From positions 77,197,741-77,261,740 of the forward strand of contig CM041465.1 of the NCBI GenBank assembly GCA_023213395.1: a stretch of 64,000 nt of DNA, given 5' to 3'. Source of the stretch: Cycas panzhihuaensis. Lineage: Eukaryota > Cycadophyta. Of the stretch, positions 11,431-23,099 are shown piece by piece (position 1 is the first letter of the stretch; the number at the start of each line of letters is the position of its first letter). Made by a program: the position numbers and the translations under genes. The notes under the pieces are model-generated. The model made no database searches, was not told the DNA's origin, and was given only the letters and a program-made list of their open reading frames with translations.

Positions 11431-13738
11431 TACCATAACATTACTAATATTTAATACCATAATTAGAAAATTTTCTTAGAAAATAACTATTTAAAAAGTA
11501 AAGTGCTTAAAAGAGAATGTTAACAAAGCATTAAAAGAAAGTAATATAAGGCACTGAAAGGCAATCAAGATTTATCCCACTTCACTTTTGGGACTTAGAA
11601 AAAATGTCCCAATTAGGACTCAACTGCCTCCAAAGTAAATTATTGTATTAATGAGAGTTTAGAATTTAAGTTTAGCTACCTTATATAATGGACATCATGT
11701 GAAAAGCCTAAAATTAGTATCAATTTTGATCATTAAAAAGCTAGATTAAATGACTTCAAAAAATTTTAAAGTTTTAACCACTCAGTAGATGAAAAAAAAG
11801 GAATCCAATGCTCTAGATGGGACTCAATTATGACATACAATGGCCAAGATATATATTAAAATATCTAAGAAAAAATTATCCTTTAATACATAAGGCTCAA
11901 AGAAATTTTACATCAAATTGAACCATTAAAAAGAACATTAAATGGAAACCAAATATAGTCATATGACCACTCATTTTATTTGACTGGAAGTATTCTTCAT
12001 CCTAAAACTTATAAAACTAAAATCTAACTTTGTTAGTGATAGTTATGGCTATTGAAATAGAGACAACTACTAATTTTGAAACAACTTCTTTAAACATAAC
12101 TTAGTCCCTTTTGAAAAAATGATTCTTGGTCGCTTGATTGTTGAATGTGACCTACTAGTTAGTGATAAAAGTGGGGACTGCTAGTGTTGGACTCTATAAG
12201 AATATTAAATTTCTTTAGAATGCATAAAATATGTGAATATAAATAAGGGCATATGTAGTTTTTTTCTACGTGGCTAGATTGATAGCATTAAAGATATGAA
12301 AAATACAAGGTTAACTCCATGAAATGGCAAAGAAGACAGTAACATGTCTTAGAACAATATGAGCTTAGAAATAATTAAGAATATCTTCTTCCATAGATGC
12401 AACAAGGATGCAAAATATTAAAAAAATATTATAGTAATATTTATAAAGTGATTAAAATATTTTGTACATGAAAGTTTATGCTATAATAGTCATAAGTATT
12501 AAAAAATAGCCACTAGGCAAAAGTTATGCATGTTAAAAGTAGATGCAAATATTTTATATAATAAACATTAGAAAGCTATGAAAAATTTAATGGAAGCCAA
12601 TGTAAATATCTATGTGCTTGAGCGTTACATGAACATAAAAGGTTAGATGCCATTGTACCTTAGTCATTGGCTTACTAGCAATCTATTGCACCTTCTTCGT
12701 ATAGTATGATAAGGTTCCCTTACTCACCTTTTTAAGTCAATTCACTAAGGATGGCCCCACTACCTTAGTTGGCATGAAATAGGAAAAGAGAAGAGGAATC
12801 ATCAATTGAGCTTTCCATGCCAAATAGCTAAAGGGTATGATTCTAATTGTAGTTGATTATGTTCATGATATGTTAGAAAGATTGAGTTTGGTTGTTAGCT
12901 AATCTTATACTAAAGAAATGGATGTATAAAAGGAATTTCACAATCTTGCTATAAATATTATTTCTCAAATGTCCTTTAGTAGCAATTATATCAAAGGGAA
13001 ACATATATTTGATGCTCAATCTAAACAAATGTTTCTAGCAATTAATGCTTCTTATAGTGTATATATTCTAGACTATAGATTCATGTCTACAAAAAAAGGA
13101 CTTTCACCTTTGGAAATTAGCTAGAGAGGTGAAAAGTTACTTGAGAGAGCTGATTAAAGGATAAAAGTAGGCTATGAGAATGGGAAGCTCTAAGGGCTAT
13201 GACAGGGATCTCCTTGGTCTCCAGAAAAGATGGTAGAAATAAGGATGCTACAGTTAAAGAAGCTATAGGCTTTTGAAGTATAAAGAAGAAATTAATGGCT
13301 TCAATTTAGACTTTGGCAAGAAGTTAAAAAGAAAATTGGTCAAGAATTAGGTGAGCCAAAAGATATTGTATGTGTAAACTAAATTGAAAAGAGAGACAAT
13401 GCAAAGATATAAATAAACTAGTAAATTGCCATACACAAAGGAGTAGGCTTCTAATCAAATGTGTTAGGAGTGCTATGGCTTAAATACAATGATATTATGT
13501 ATACATCTGAATGAATGAATAATGTAAGTGATAAAATACAAAATGAGAGCCACAAATAATGTAAATGATATACTAAATTAATAGAAAGAGTATGTATACC
13601 AATAATACATTCTACAGACTCCTCATAAACTCCTCCTTAGATAGCTTCTTGAATGTGGCTCTAAACTCTTAAGTAATGGATTTGGATATCTCAACAATGA
13701 TCTACAAATAAGAAAGATGACTTTGAATGACTAAACCT
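11431..13738 (-). other. Copia A leader between PBS and gag
   Basis: About 2.3 kb with no recognisable coding. Copia D and copia E also have leaders of about 1.8-2 kb between the primer binding site and gag. At 12165-12195 a purine-rich stretch is followed by TGTTGGA, which looks like a polypurine tract plus LTR start, but I found no matching LTR end. Confidence 0.5.
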
Positions 13739-13751
13739 GGCTTTGATACCA
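13739..13751 (-). promoter_or_regulatory. Copia A primer binding site (initiator-Met tRNA type)
   Basis: On the minus strand this reads TGGTATCAAAGCC, two bases inside the 5' LTR. It is one G-to-A change from the usual plant form TGGTATCAGAGC. It fixes the element's orientation. Confidence 0.9.
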
Positions 13752-13753
13752 AA

Positions 13754-14053
13754 TGATGGAATCAAGGGATAGAGGAAACAAAATAGGAATATAGAAAGGA
13801 GATAACCATCAATCCCATGAGAGTGGTGGTATTGATAGGGTCTTCAAATCTTATGAATAAATAAGAAGGACTACGTGGGATGTGGAACACCACATAAAGT
13901 CCACCACCAATTGGCATTGACGAATGTCAGATATGTTGCTATTAAGATTTGGTATAGTGCTGCCATAATATCTCTACCAATCTAGGTTATTACCCCAATG
14001 TGGGTAATCAACCCAAAGTAGATGCGAGCCCTAATATGGGCATTATTCCAACA
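13754..14053 (-). repeat. Copia A 5' LTR (right copy)
   Basis: Partner of 1751-2038. On the minus strand it starts TGTTGGAAT and ends CCATCA, so both terminal dinucleotides are intact. The primer binding site follows directly. Confidence 0.88.
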
Positions 14054-14880
14054 ACATCAACTTACAAATAATAAAATTAACCAAAATTTATTTGTATGAT
14101 AGATAAAGGTTTTTGTAATGCGAGGACAACTAGATTACAATAATGTTATGATGGCTATATATGAAAAATCTTTGTCATATCTTCAAATTACACCCAAAGA
14201 ATATTTTTGCATTTGGATAATGACTGTAAAATATTGAGTTAAAAATAACAAATATGATCAGTAACCAACAAAATAGAATACTAATCAAACCAACAAATTA
14301 GAGCATATTTTACATAAATCCTACATTAATATAAAAAAAAAAATATGGCTCATATTTGAGATGTTAGGATAACTAATCCCATGGTTCATTATCACATTAG
14401 CAGGCCTTTAATTTTTTGTAATTTATCTCCTTGTTGTTCTAGATCTATAGCCTCAAAATTATAATATGAAACTACTTAACTTAATAGATAAATCCTATGA
14501 ATAAATTGGGCAATCCCTTAAGGGATCAAGACCTAAATAAGTACAATATAATAATCAAGGAATATTTGAGAGTTATGTGAGCATGAATGGGGGACTTAGA
14601 CAATGACTAATGTATTAAACATTAGTTTAAATATTATACCCAATATATGCTATTGATAATGAGTGAAAATTATCTTTTATTGTTAGAGCCAAAATAAGTT
14701 TCTTTGACAAGCTATCTTGAAGTTGAGATAGATCTATAAATAAGCTAATCAAGAAGTGCATTAACTAATCACAAAAATAAGTATATAAGATTTAAAATCC
14801 TGGGAAATAAATAGTATAAAACTTTACTACTGTTTCTTAGACTTTTAATGTCACTCTACAAAGCCTAGATGATGGTCCTC
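14054..14880. other. AT-rich spacer, probably 3' end of LINE C
   Basis: No gene seen. The right part may be the 3' untranslated region of LINE C, whose RNase H frame ends near 14930. I could not find its poly(A) end or a target duplication. Confidence 0.4.
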
Positions 14881-15143
14881 TTAACTTTTAAATTATTAAT
14901 CTCTTCTAAGATAGAGTTAAGCTTCTTCTCTTCCTATTAGCTTTCTACTATAAAATTGGCCAAAAGGTTAACTACGTCATTCACTTCTCTCCTAATATGG
15001 TTGAAAGTGGGCTCCTTAAATTGAATGCTAAGGTTAACCATTTCATTGAGGATAAAAACGATCCTTCAAATTTTGAACTCAACTCTATTTCCAATTATTT
15101 AGAGTGATTGAATGATAATTTTATAGTCACATTCTAAGTAAAC

Positions 15144-15470
15144 TATAATAGGCCAGCACTTATTACCATAATAATATATGAAGAAGAGTAAGAATATCAA
15201 AGGGATGTAGGTGGATGGAGTGGGATATGGAAGTGGTACATCGAAAGATAACTAAAGGAGATCAGAATAAATCCCAATAAGATTATATTCATTAATGTAA
15301 GATTACAATGAGTAGGGTTCCATATATATAGAAGGATCACCCTATTATTATATTGTTCTGCCATTAAGCTAACTAATTATATATTTCTCTTATTATTAAA
15401 TCCTCATAATATTAACCTACTTAACCTTCAAATACATTAATCCTCTAATATGTCATGAAGGCTCAACACA
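15144..15470 (-). repeat. Gag-only element 3' LTR (left)
   Basis: Aligns with 17284-17628 along its length, including the block around 15270-15340 with AAGATTATATTCATTAATGT. About 20 bp shorter than the right copy because of indels near its inner end. Confidence 0.85.
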
Positions 15471-15486
15471 TGCTATTTCCCCTTAA
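15471..15486 (-). promoter_or_regulatory. Gag-only element polypurine tract
   Basis: Minus strand TTAAGGGGAAATAGCA directly before the TGTGTT start of the 3' LTR. Confidence 0.7.
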
Positions 15487-15814
15487 ATGCTTTTTCTTCA
15501 AAGTATCTTAATATAGAAAATGTATTTAACCACCACCTACTTTTGACATTATGTCTAGTGTAGTGGTTTGATCCTAAATAGAAATTATTCTTTGCTACTT
15601 TTTTAGTAAAGAATGATAAATACCATATGGAATCTCTATTTTGTAATAAGTAGAATGGGGCAAGCCATTCAACTTGGTAGCATCATAGAATACATTTGGT
15701 CCTGTGGTATAATAAATGGAAGTTTGACAAAAACTAGGGCCTAAATATTTTTGCAACTTGAATGTTTATGGCATCCACTTGATACTTATACTTTTAAGTA
15801 AAGGGATTTTAGCC

Positions 15815-16600
15815 TACTAATTTAAAGTTGGTGAAAAAGAATAATTAACCTTAATTATTAGGGATAGAAGAGATTTAGTTTCTTTTATATCTTCTTCTTC
15901 TTCTTCTTTTTCTTCCTCTTGCTTAACCTTTTCTATCATAAGTGCACTTTGAATAAAAATGAGATCTTTAATATGCTGGCAGAGAACAAAAGTGAGGAGA
16001 TTCTATTTTACCTTGATATGATCAAAGTACCACTAACATGCTTGCCACTAAAGGTCAAATTATAATTGCCAAAGACTTTAACGAATCTTATCATATTTAT
16101 TAGTTAAGTTCACCTCCTCAAAGTAGGTGAGTAAAGTTGTGCACTAATCATCAAAAGTGATTAAACCATGAAGACTAAAATTAAAATGTTTCATGTAAGA
16201 CCCTATTTTCTTTTAAAGCTTCATCTTAAAAGATACCTAATCCAATTTTGGTTATGAGCCATACCATTCCTAAGTCTTTCTATGAAGGTCCTCCATCAAG
16301 TATTCTATGATAAATATAAAATTTTCATGATCATCCTTAAAGTAATATTCTTCAAAGACTTACTCAAAAGGAACAACCTAACCACAAATCTAAATATGAC
16401 CATTCATCCTAAAGTATGAGAGATTAAGGCCATCATCATAAGGAACAAAGAGTTGTTCAAATTCAAAACACTAATCTCCAAGACCCTTACCCTCAAAATA
16501 TGGGAATTTAGATACATATGTCCCATGAAAATAAGGATGAAGAAGGGTTTTGATGATGAGTATTTTTTTATCTTTTTTAATATTTTGATTACAAAGGAGA
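15815..16600 (-). pseudogene. Degenerate Gag-like protein
   Basis: Around 250 codons stay in one minus-strand frame apart from about fourteen stops, of which I count nine TAG and five TAA. Near 16500 it reads KFPYFEGKGLGD, like the start of plant retroelement Gag domains. The central part reads FIIEYLMEDLH and TYFEEVNLTNKYDKIR, then a segment with SLWQL and WYFDHIKVK. An acidic tail of consecutive glutamates (about 15895-15930), encoded by a TTC-rich tract on the plus strand, ends it. No zinc knuckle or catalytic motif was found. Matching to Gag is by pattern only. Confidence 0.55.
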
Positions 16601-17265
16601 TATTAGAAGCTCAAGAGTAATGGTTTTGTAATCAAAGTTTGAATGGCCTTTAGAAAATATAAAATAAACTTTATAAAGTATTATATATTTAAAAAATCTT
16701 AACTTTAAAATTTAATATCTAAAATAAAATAACTCCAAAGTGTATAAAATAATGGACTCTAAATTACAATTCTAATGGTTTAAGTAGAATTGAATTATGA
16801 CACCTATATCAAAAGATATACCTATTTTAAGAAGGTTTACTCTTAAGGTTTCTAGGACTACAATAATACCTTTTGATAAAATACTACTAACTTTCTACTC
16901 AAACTTTTGATTAGCTTAATACTATTTCTAATGGAAATTAAAACTTAAAACACCTAAAATAATAAAATATTTAAGGTCAATTAGATACCTATAGTTAAAG
17001 TTATCATTATTTAAAGTTGAGGTAGAAAATTTAGATCTAAAGGTGGTCATAAAAAATAGGTTGAAATAAAATCTATTATAATGTCTACAAATTTTCCTTA
17101 ATACCTATAATATAACCACTCAAGAAATATAAAACATGGTTTTTTATCTTGAATTTATTATTATTTCTTTAAAATTATTTTATTTATACTTTTGAAAATA
17201 TATATCTTTAACATGCTAAAACCCTTTCTAAAAAAAAGAAAAAATCTTCTTTTTCTTCTAAGTAA

Positions 17266-17281
17266 CCTTACTTTAATGCCA
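17266..17281 (-). promoter_or_regulatory. Gag-only element primer binding site
   Basis: Minus strand TGGCATTAAAGTAAGG, two bases inside the 5' LTR. It differs from the initiator-Met form TGGTATCAGAGC only by transitions, as expected after decay. Confidence 0.7.
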
Positions 17282-17283
17282 CA

Positions 17284-17628
17284 TGTAATAGAATAACACT
17301 CATTACCATAGTAATATGTGAAGAAGAGAAAGAATGCTAAAGGGATAGAGATAGATGGGGTGGGAGATAGAAGTAAAGAGCATTGAAAGAGAACCAAAGG
17401 ATACTAAAGTGAACCCCAACAAGATTATATTCATCGATATAAGATTATAATGAGTAGGGTGTCATATATATAGTAGGATCATCCCATTATTATATTGTTC
17501 TATTGATAATCTAATAAATCATATATTTCCCCTATTATTAAATACTCATAATATTAACCTACTTAACCCTTAACCTTCTTAACCTCTTAACATATTAATC
17601 CTCTAATATGTGGTGAAATCTTACCACA
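17284..17628 (-). repeat. Gag-only element 5' LTR (right)
   Basis: Partner of 15144-15470. On the minus strand it starts TGTGGTAAG and ends TATTACA, both standard LTR ends. Confidence 0.85.
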
Positions 17629-17774
17629 CAAACCTACTCCACTCTAGATAGTTTAACTACCTTAAGAATAAAAAAACTTGTTAAAGATTCCATGACATTG
17701 TGAGTGGATTCTCTTATATTTTAAGAAAATAAATTCTAAATCTTTTTATTGTGATCCCTGATTATACCACTAAT

Positions 17775-18269
17775 CAAAGAGAAAATGTAATTGTAGAAGT
17801 AATGTATTAATAGAACTCTAAACCATGTAAAGAATAAATAGTATAAATAAACTAAGCACACAAAAAAAAACACCAAGAGATTCCGGTTTAAGCATAAACT
17901 TTTTATTAATCTGAGTAACAACTAAAGAATTATAGAGTTGAAAACCCCAACTATTCTCATCAACTTATCAAAGACTTATCTAGTCTTTTACATATATTAT
18001 TACATAAGAATATATAGATATAACTTTACAAGATACTACCTTACAGTTTTACAATACAATGGACATAAACCATGGGTAAAAAAAAACCCCCATAAGACAC
18101 CCAAAAATTTTCTTTAGGGTTGCTACCCCTAAACCCCCACCTAGAGGGCTACTAGCACCTTAAACCCCCTTTCTAGGGGCCTTATAATAGGCCCTTGGAC
18201 CCCAAAAAATGACTTAGGTGTAACACCTATTCCCATGTAACGCTTGTAAAGTGTTCAACATATTTAACA
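17775..18269 (-). repeat. Solo LTR of the copia C family, in LINE C RNase H
   Basis: The minus strand begins TGTTAAATATGTTGAACACT and matches the copia C LTRs (57634-58125, 62177-62640) over its whole 495 bp, including the TTTTTGGGTGTCTTATGGGG block and the GTATTGTAAAACTGTAAGG block. It is flanked by CTAAT (17770-17774) and GTAAT (18270-18274), a 5-bp duplication with one mismatch. No internal retrotransposon sequence adjoins either end: LINE RNase H coding does. A solo LTR arises by recombination between the two LTRs of a full element. Confidence 0.88.
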
Positions 18270-20222
18270 GTAATGCTAGCTGTACTTGGACTTTCCTTAG
18301 AAGCACCATTAAAGTTAGCTTTAAAAGTGACTTCCTTTAGAGGCTCTTAGAGATACTTACATCTACCTTATTAATTGTTTAGCCTTTATCAAGTTTTTGA
18401 GTTCTTCTTAATCACTCATAATTAATCAACTTAGATGGCATCCTAGTTAGACTAAGTCAAGTCCTCTTCCTTCTAAACTTTAGTAGCCAACGTCTCCATA
18501 ATGTTACTAATGGGTCTCTGAACCACCTGGGCTATAGACCTAGATTGAATTCTAAAAATTCTTCCATTGTATTCTTTCCAAATATTCTCCATAATAAGAC
18601 CATGAATAATATCCCAACCCTTCTAAAGAAACCTAAAGCCAATTTTGAGGTTATTCAATCCCTCTAAGAAATCTTGAATCCTTAAACTTCTCATAATCAA
18701 TAATTTAAACATAATTTCTATTTGGTCCCAATATTAACTAGTGATTCTACACCTTAAAGAAAGGTGTTTGATATCCTCTTTTGCCTCAACAAAGATGGAA
18801 TAAATTAAAGGACTTCCCATTTCTCTCTTCCTAATATTTTTTCCAAGTAAGGATATTGTTATAGGCTATTAACCATAAAAAGATAGAGATTTTAGGCTAT
18901 AAGTCTAACTACCAGATTTATAGCCATGATTTATTAGAGCTTGTCCTTACCTCATTTGTAACACAAAAATCATATGATTATTTAACAAAGGTGAAGCCTA
19001 TCCCCTTATAACCCTATATTAAAACATCCAAGCCAGGCCTAGTAGGAAGAACTCTTCTTTGGAGAAGGCCCCATAACCTCTCTTTATATTCCACTAAAAG
19101 AACCTCTATCCAAGTTTCTAATAAACTCCATAATCTATTGATAGGAGACATAATAATATCCCTAATAGAATCATCTATTAGGTGGTTTTTAATCCTAGTC
19201 CATCTTATTCTCAAACATGCCATCATAAAATTGGTCAAATCACCATGATTGATAAGGGGCTCAAATTCATCCCAAGAGACTTCCTAAAATAAAGCTTCCT
19301 CACCATTCTTGATCTCTTAGAAGATATTAGATTATATGATATCTAGGATTTGGTTGGCCACATTCTAAATAAACAAGCCTCAAAGGGGATAAAATTTTTT
19401 ATTAAGTCTTTACAAGATATACCATTTACATACTTTTCTTTCTAAATTTAAGCCCATAACATTGGTTTATTTATCATCCATCTTTGTAGTTATTTAGCAT
19501 TAAAGTTTTTATTAAAAGGATTGAGGTGTTTAATATTAAGGCCACCTTGGTCTTTTAAAGCATACCCCTTTTCTAAGATGCTAATGACCATTTACTAGAT
19601 GAGGGCTTCCCTATTAAAATTTCTTTTGAATGGTTCTTATACTATTAATAATCTTAAGTGGAGCAACTAGACCCAAGAAATTCTAGAGGGGAATGACTTG
19701 AAGAACTGATTTGATGGCCACCATTCTTCCAACTGTAAAGAAGATGAAGATGCCAACTTAACAATTTATTTTTTATCTTAATATCTCCTCCTAAGCATTG
19801 TTTCTTTGTAAATTCTCCACCACAGGAATACCCAAGTATTTTTATGGAAGAAAGGCTATAGAAAAATTTAGGACTCTACTGATATTCTTCTAATCTAAGG
19901 ATGGGTATTAAAAAATAATTTTTTTGATTTTCTTTCATTGATAACATCCTCTAAGGCTTGGAAAACAGCATCCACAACTCTTTTTAAATCCCTAGCCTTT
20001 ATAATTAGAGTAGTAGCCATAATAAAAATATCATCAATAAGCTATAGATGAGAAAACACCTCTAAATTATGAGTAAGATGGATCCTTTTAATCTACTTGT
20101 CTTATCTTAGCTTCATAATGAATCTTCTAAGGTCCTCTGTCATAATAATAAAAAGGTATGGGGATAGGAGGTCACCCTATCTTATCCCCTTTGAAGACAA
20201 ATATAGTTAGGTAGAATAATAG

Positions 20223-20760
20223 ATATTTATTGTAAAATACCTATATTAAAATAAAAATAGTTAAGTATAAATTAAATATTCAATTGCATAATAGACCAAA
20301 AGTAAAACATGATAGCCCACATAATGCCACTTTATACCATTAATCACAAACTATGGGGTAAAATAACCACTAGCATAATTTTGAACCTTTATTACAACGT
20401 TGCCACATTGAATTTACATGAATAGTAATATAATCATATTTTTCATATTTATTGCCTTAAATATAATTATGACAACATCCTTTATATTCTAAAGATGAGG
20501 ATTTGATAAGAGATATTGATTTTGAGCTCATTTAGTCTTCATTTTTTAGATGTTTATTTTATTATTGCCACTTAAGTATTGAATGAGTAATTTTTAAATA
20601 ATAGGCTCTTCCATGGTATTTGGGATAAACTTGAGGGGCCACCACTATTAAATTTGATTATGAAACTTAAATAATAATAAAAATAAGTAGATGAAATAAT
20701 ACATATAAAAACATATAGAGGAAAAATCTAAAACAAATGCTCTCAAAGGGCACATTCCAA
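20223..20760. other. Unassigned AT-rich sequence, possibly gypsy LTR
   Basis: No coding or clear repeat partner in the window. Its position, just outside the chromodomain end of the gypsy element, is where a 3' LTR would be, but I could not find the second copy near 32040. Confidence 0.35.
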
Positions 20761-20779
20761 TTTAAGTTTTTTTATCTTT

Positions 20780-22619
20780 TTATATTTCCAAGCATAGATT
20801 GGCCACTAAAATTAATAAGTTAGCTCAAGTTAGTTTATGATTTGATATAAGCCCTCCTATATTAAGAGAAAATTTTTCCAATAATGCTCAAGATTTTGGT
20901 TGATGAATTTTATAAATTATCATGTAGCATCTTCTTCTAGTAGTCTCTTCAACTCGATGAGATAGTAAATTATTGTCCTACATTAGAGTGCCATTTATCA
21001 CCTCTCAAGTATATTATGTGGTTGAATAATCACCCCTTCTTATTCATTGGCATTAGGTAGTTATATATGAGTTCTGACATCGGGCTTCAACCTTTTCTTT
21101 ACACATGAAACATGGAATACATTATGAATCTAATTTTATAGAGGTGGATTGAGAGTTAAACCAATTATTATGTTGTTGGTACCATTATGGTTTCTTGCAA
21201 ATTGATAATCATGCTTGGTGTTTTATAGCCATATAGTGCTATAAGTAGGACCATCTATATTATGGAATGATGGTTGGTATTATACTAATATCCTTTTAGG
21301 TGAACCCATTTCATCTATTTGTTCTAGCTTTCTTTGACATAGCATCTTTGTTTACCCATGTATTTATGGATGACATGATGTGCTCATATCGATTTTATCT
21401 GTACCAATCTGAAGAGTTCCTTTTAAAGACTACTAGTAAAATTTGGATCTTGATTGCATATGATTTTCCTTGGAAAAGAATAAAATTTATAGATATTTTT
21501 CATAAAAAGGTCAACAATCTATGGATTGGTGTATATAGATTTCATTAGAATGAAGCTAATATACTTAGTGAGGTGGTTAATGACCATACATATTGCATTC
21601 TTTCCTTTAAACTTTAGAATTCTTGTAATGGAGTGTACTAGTATTTCTTCCTAATTTTCATATAGACACTACAACAATTAAAATAATCCTAGCATTTACA
21701 TGTGTTCTACCTTTTATCTTTGGTAAGTATTATACTCAATAACAAAGATTTTTATATCATTATTTATACCTTCTTAGTAAAAAGATCATTTTACCCTTTT
21801 ATATCTTTTGGAGAACACAATGTGCCTTACTTCTAAGGTTCAATGATATTCTTGGAGTATCCTGCTCATAAACTTTGAAGTCTTTGGCACATATATCTTG
21901 CTTTTATATAATAAGGTTCTTCCATTAATATTTTAGTGTGGCTTTACTACTCTACTATTGTATCCCTTTATCCATCGATTGGCCTTTTGATTAGTTATAG
22001 ACTCTTACTAAAGCTCTTCTAACCATGAGGTTCATACAATTGATATTATTTCATAATTTCATTCTTTATATTATTCCACCTCTATTTTTGCTTGAAGAGT
22101 TTTGGTTATAAAATAAAGTATTTTAAGCTCTAATGATCTTTCTTTATCATAAATTTATTCCCTAATAGTATTTTCTCCATTTTTCTAGTGTATGAAGAAT
22201 TGCAATAATCTTACCTCCTCCCTTAAGTTGAACTTCTTATTCTTATATGCAATGCATTCATCATTTAGAAGGAGTATAACATCAATCATAGTTCTTGAGG
22301 CATCATATTTGATTGTAAAATATTAAAAAAAGTTAGGTATAATGAGGATTGACACTATGGTTGCTATTATTTTAAGGTTGTTAAAACTTTGCCAACTATA
22401 CCACCCCACTTGAAATCATATTTTTTACATAAATTAATAAGCAGTGCTACCCTGGTGATCTACCCCTTTGTAAACTTCTTATTATACCTAGTTAAACATA
22501 AATAAAACTATACCTTTAATATGCATTTTGAATAGACCAATTAATGGCTTCTTGAACCTTAGTGAGGTCAATCTAGGGTCCTTCTTGAGATATTATGTGG
22601 ATAAGTTATTCTAATATAT
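20780..22619 (-). pseudogene. Gypsy pol, 3' half: RT thumb, RNase H, integrase, chromodomain
   Basis: Immediately left of copia D the minus strand reads the palm-to-thumb joint, with IHIISQEGP and then a VQEAINWSIQ segment near 22530-22600, matching the LGHIIS...VLEWP region of gypsy RT. RNase H and integrase follow without well-kept motifs. The integrase end reads VFHVSCVKKRLKPD near 21090, the usual FHVS motif. The chromodomain (about 20890-20990) reads IIYYLIELKRLLEEDAT then FIKFINQNLEHYWK. In chromoviruses this domain guides integration to particular chromatin. A plus-strand open frame at 21300-21548 is antisense and not supported. Confidence 0.82.
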
Positions 22620-22624
22620 ACCAT

Positions 22625-23081
22625 TGTAGAAAAGTGGGCACATGCACAATGCCATCACAAGATCACATAGTAAGCAAATATATGTAACAAAATGACACTA
22701 CACATATACACCAGTTTGACAGGTGGAAAACCCCTTCTAGGGATGAAAAACCACCTCCTAAAGTTGTAGTTTTATTAAGAAAATTTGAGAAATAGAAAAC
22801 CATTTACATAAACCACCTAACCACCAAACTAGCATTGTAAAAGGCATTTAGACAGCCCTCCTAGATTCTCAGAACCACTTCCTTGAATCTAGGAGAAGAA
22901 TTTATACAAAGAAAGGTTCGTTGAAATGCAGTTCTACATTTCAACCACCTTCCATATAAGATTAAATAATAAACACTAAAGTTAAATATTATAATAACTT
23001 AAATACAAATTTAGAAATGTGACTTAAATATAAACTTTAAAAAAAGAACATAAAAGTTACATTACATTAATATTCCTAACA
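22625..23081 (-). repeat. Copia D 3' LTR (left)
   Basis: Starts TGTAGAAAAG and ends TTCCTAACA on the plus strand. It contains GGTGGAAAACCCCTTCTAGG, a motif shared with copia E and with the lone LTR at 52668. Confidence 0.96.
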
Positions 23082-23091
23082 TCCCCCTTTA
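23082..23091 (-). promoter_or_regulatory. Copia D polypurine tract
   Basis: Minus strand TAAAGGGGGA directly before the 3' LTR. Confidence 0.85.
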
Positions 23092-23099
23092 ATGTAAAC

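Larger units (their letters stand above)
1751..14053 (-). mobile_element. Copia A: old Ty1/copia retrotransposon, split by LINE A
   Basis: Two related repeats of about 290-300 bp (1751-2038 and 13754-14053) bound the element. Next to the right one is an initiator-Met-type primer binding site, and next to the left one a polypurine tract, both in minus orientation. Between them, right to left, are a Gag-like frame, integrase, the first part of reverse transcriptase and the end of RNase H, which is copia order. Without LINE A the element is about 6.1 kb. The flanking five bases are ATATT on the left and ACATC on the right, which would match as a target duplication after two C-to-T changes; that reading is inference. 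Every frame is broken, and the reverse transcriptase core is missing, so the element is dead. Confidence 0.85.
15144..17628 (-). mobile_element. Gag-only non-autonomous LTR element in LINE C
   Basis: Related repeats at 15144-15470 and 17284-17628 flank about 1.8 kb. Both have TG...CA-type ends with decay in the left copy (TA start). The minus strand has a PBS-like sequence inside the right LTR and a polypurine tract inside the left one. The flanks TAAAC (15139-15143) and CAAAC (17629-17633) form a 5-bp target duplication with one C-to-T change. The interior holds one long degenerate Gag-like frame and no protease, integrase, RT or RNase H. Size and content fit the published TR-GAG class of plant non-autonomous retrotransposons. 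The insertion lies within the RNase H frame of LINE C. Confidence 0.82.
14880..20222 (-). mobile_element. LINE C: old L1-type LINE with two nested insertions
   Basis: A minus-strand LINE whose ORF2 is readable in pieces at 14930-15143, 17629-17774 and 18270-20222. Without its two insertions it is about 2.5 kb and begins in the reverse transcriptase at the GLRQGD-like region, so endonuclease and ORF1 are missing. It was either cut short at its 5' end on insertion or truncated by the neighbouring gypsy element. The 3' limit is uncertain. It is more decayed than LINE A and LINE B. Confidence 0.8.
14930..20222 (-). pseudogene. LINE C ORF2 pseudogene (RT, zf-RVT, RNase H in three pieces)
   Basis: From right to left on the minus strand: RT with YLSSKGIR and LLSPYLFIIM near 20120-20200; a DQGGLNIKHLNP segment near 19530; linker around 19014-19238; an ENIWKEYNGRIF motif near 18560. 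RNase H then starts with NFNGASKES near 18310, is interrupted by the solo LTR, and resumes with GIIRDHNKKI at 17736-17770. It is interrupted again by the Gag-only element and ends with LECDYKIII near 15120 and FNHIRREVNDVVNLLANF near 14960. Joining order, motif order and spacing all agree with one RNase H domain, and these motifs are standard for plant LINE RNase H. Stops occur throughout. Confidence 0.85.

Noticed and set aside
12165-12200. Possible polypurine tract plus LTR start in the copia A leader
   Set aside because: No matching LTR end, target duplication or second copy could be found.
17750-17775. TGGTATAATCAGGG as a primer binding site next to the LTR at 17775
   Set aside because: It is LINE C RNase H coding (SGIIRDH), and the flanking near-duplication shows a solo LTR.
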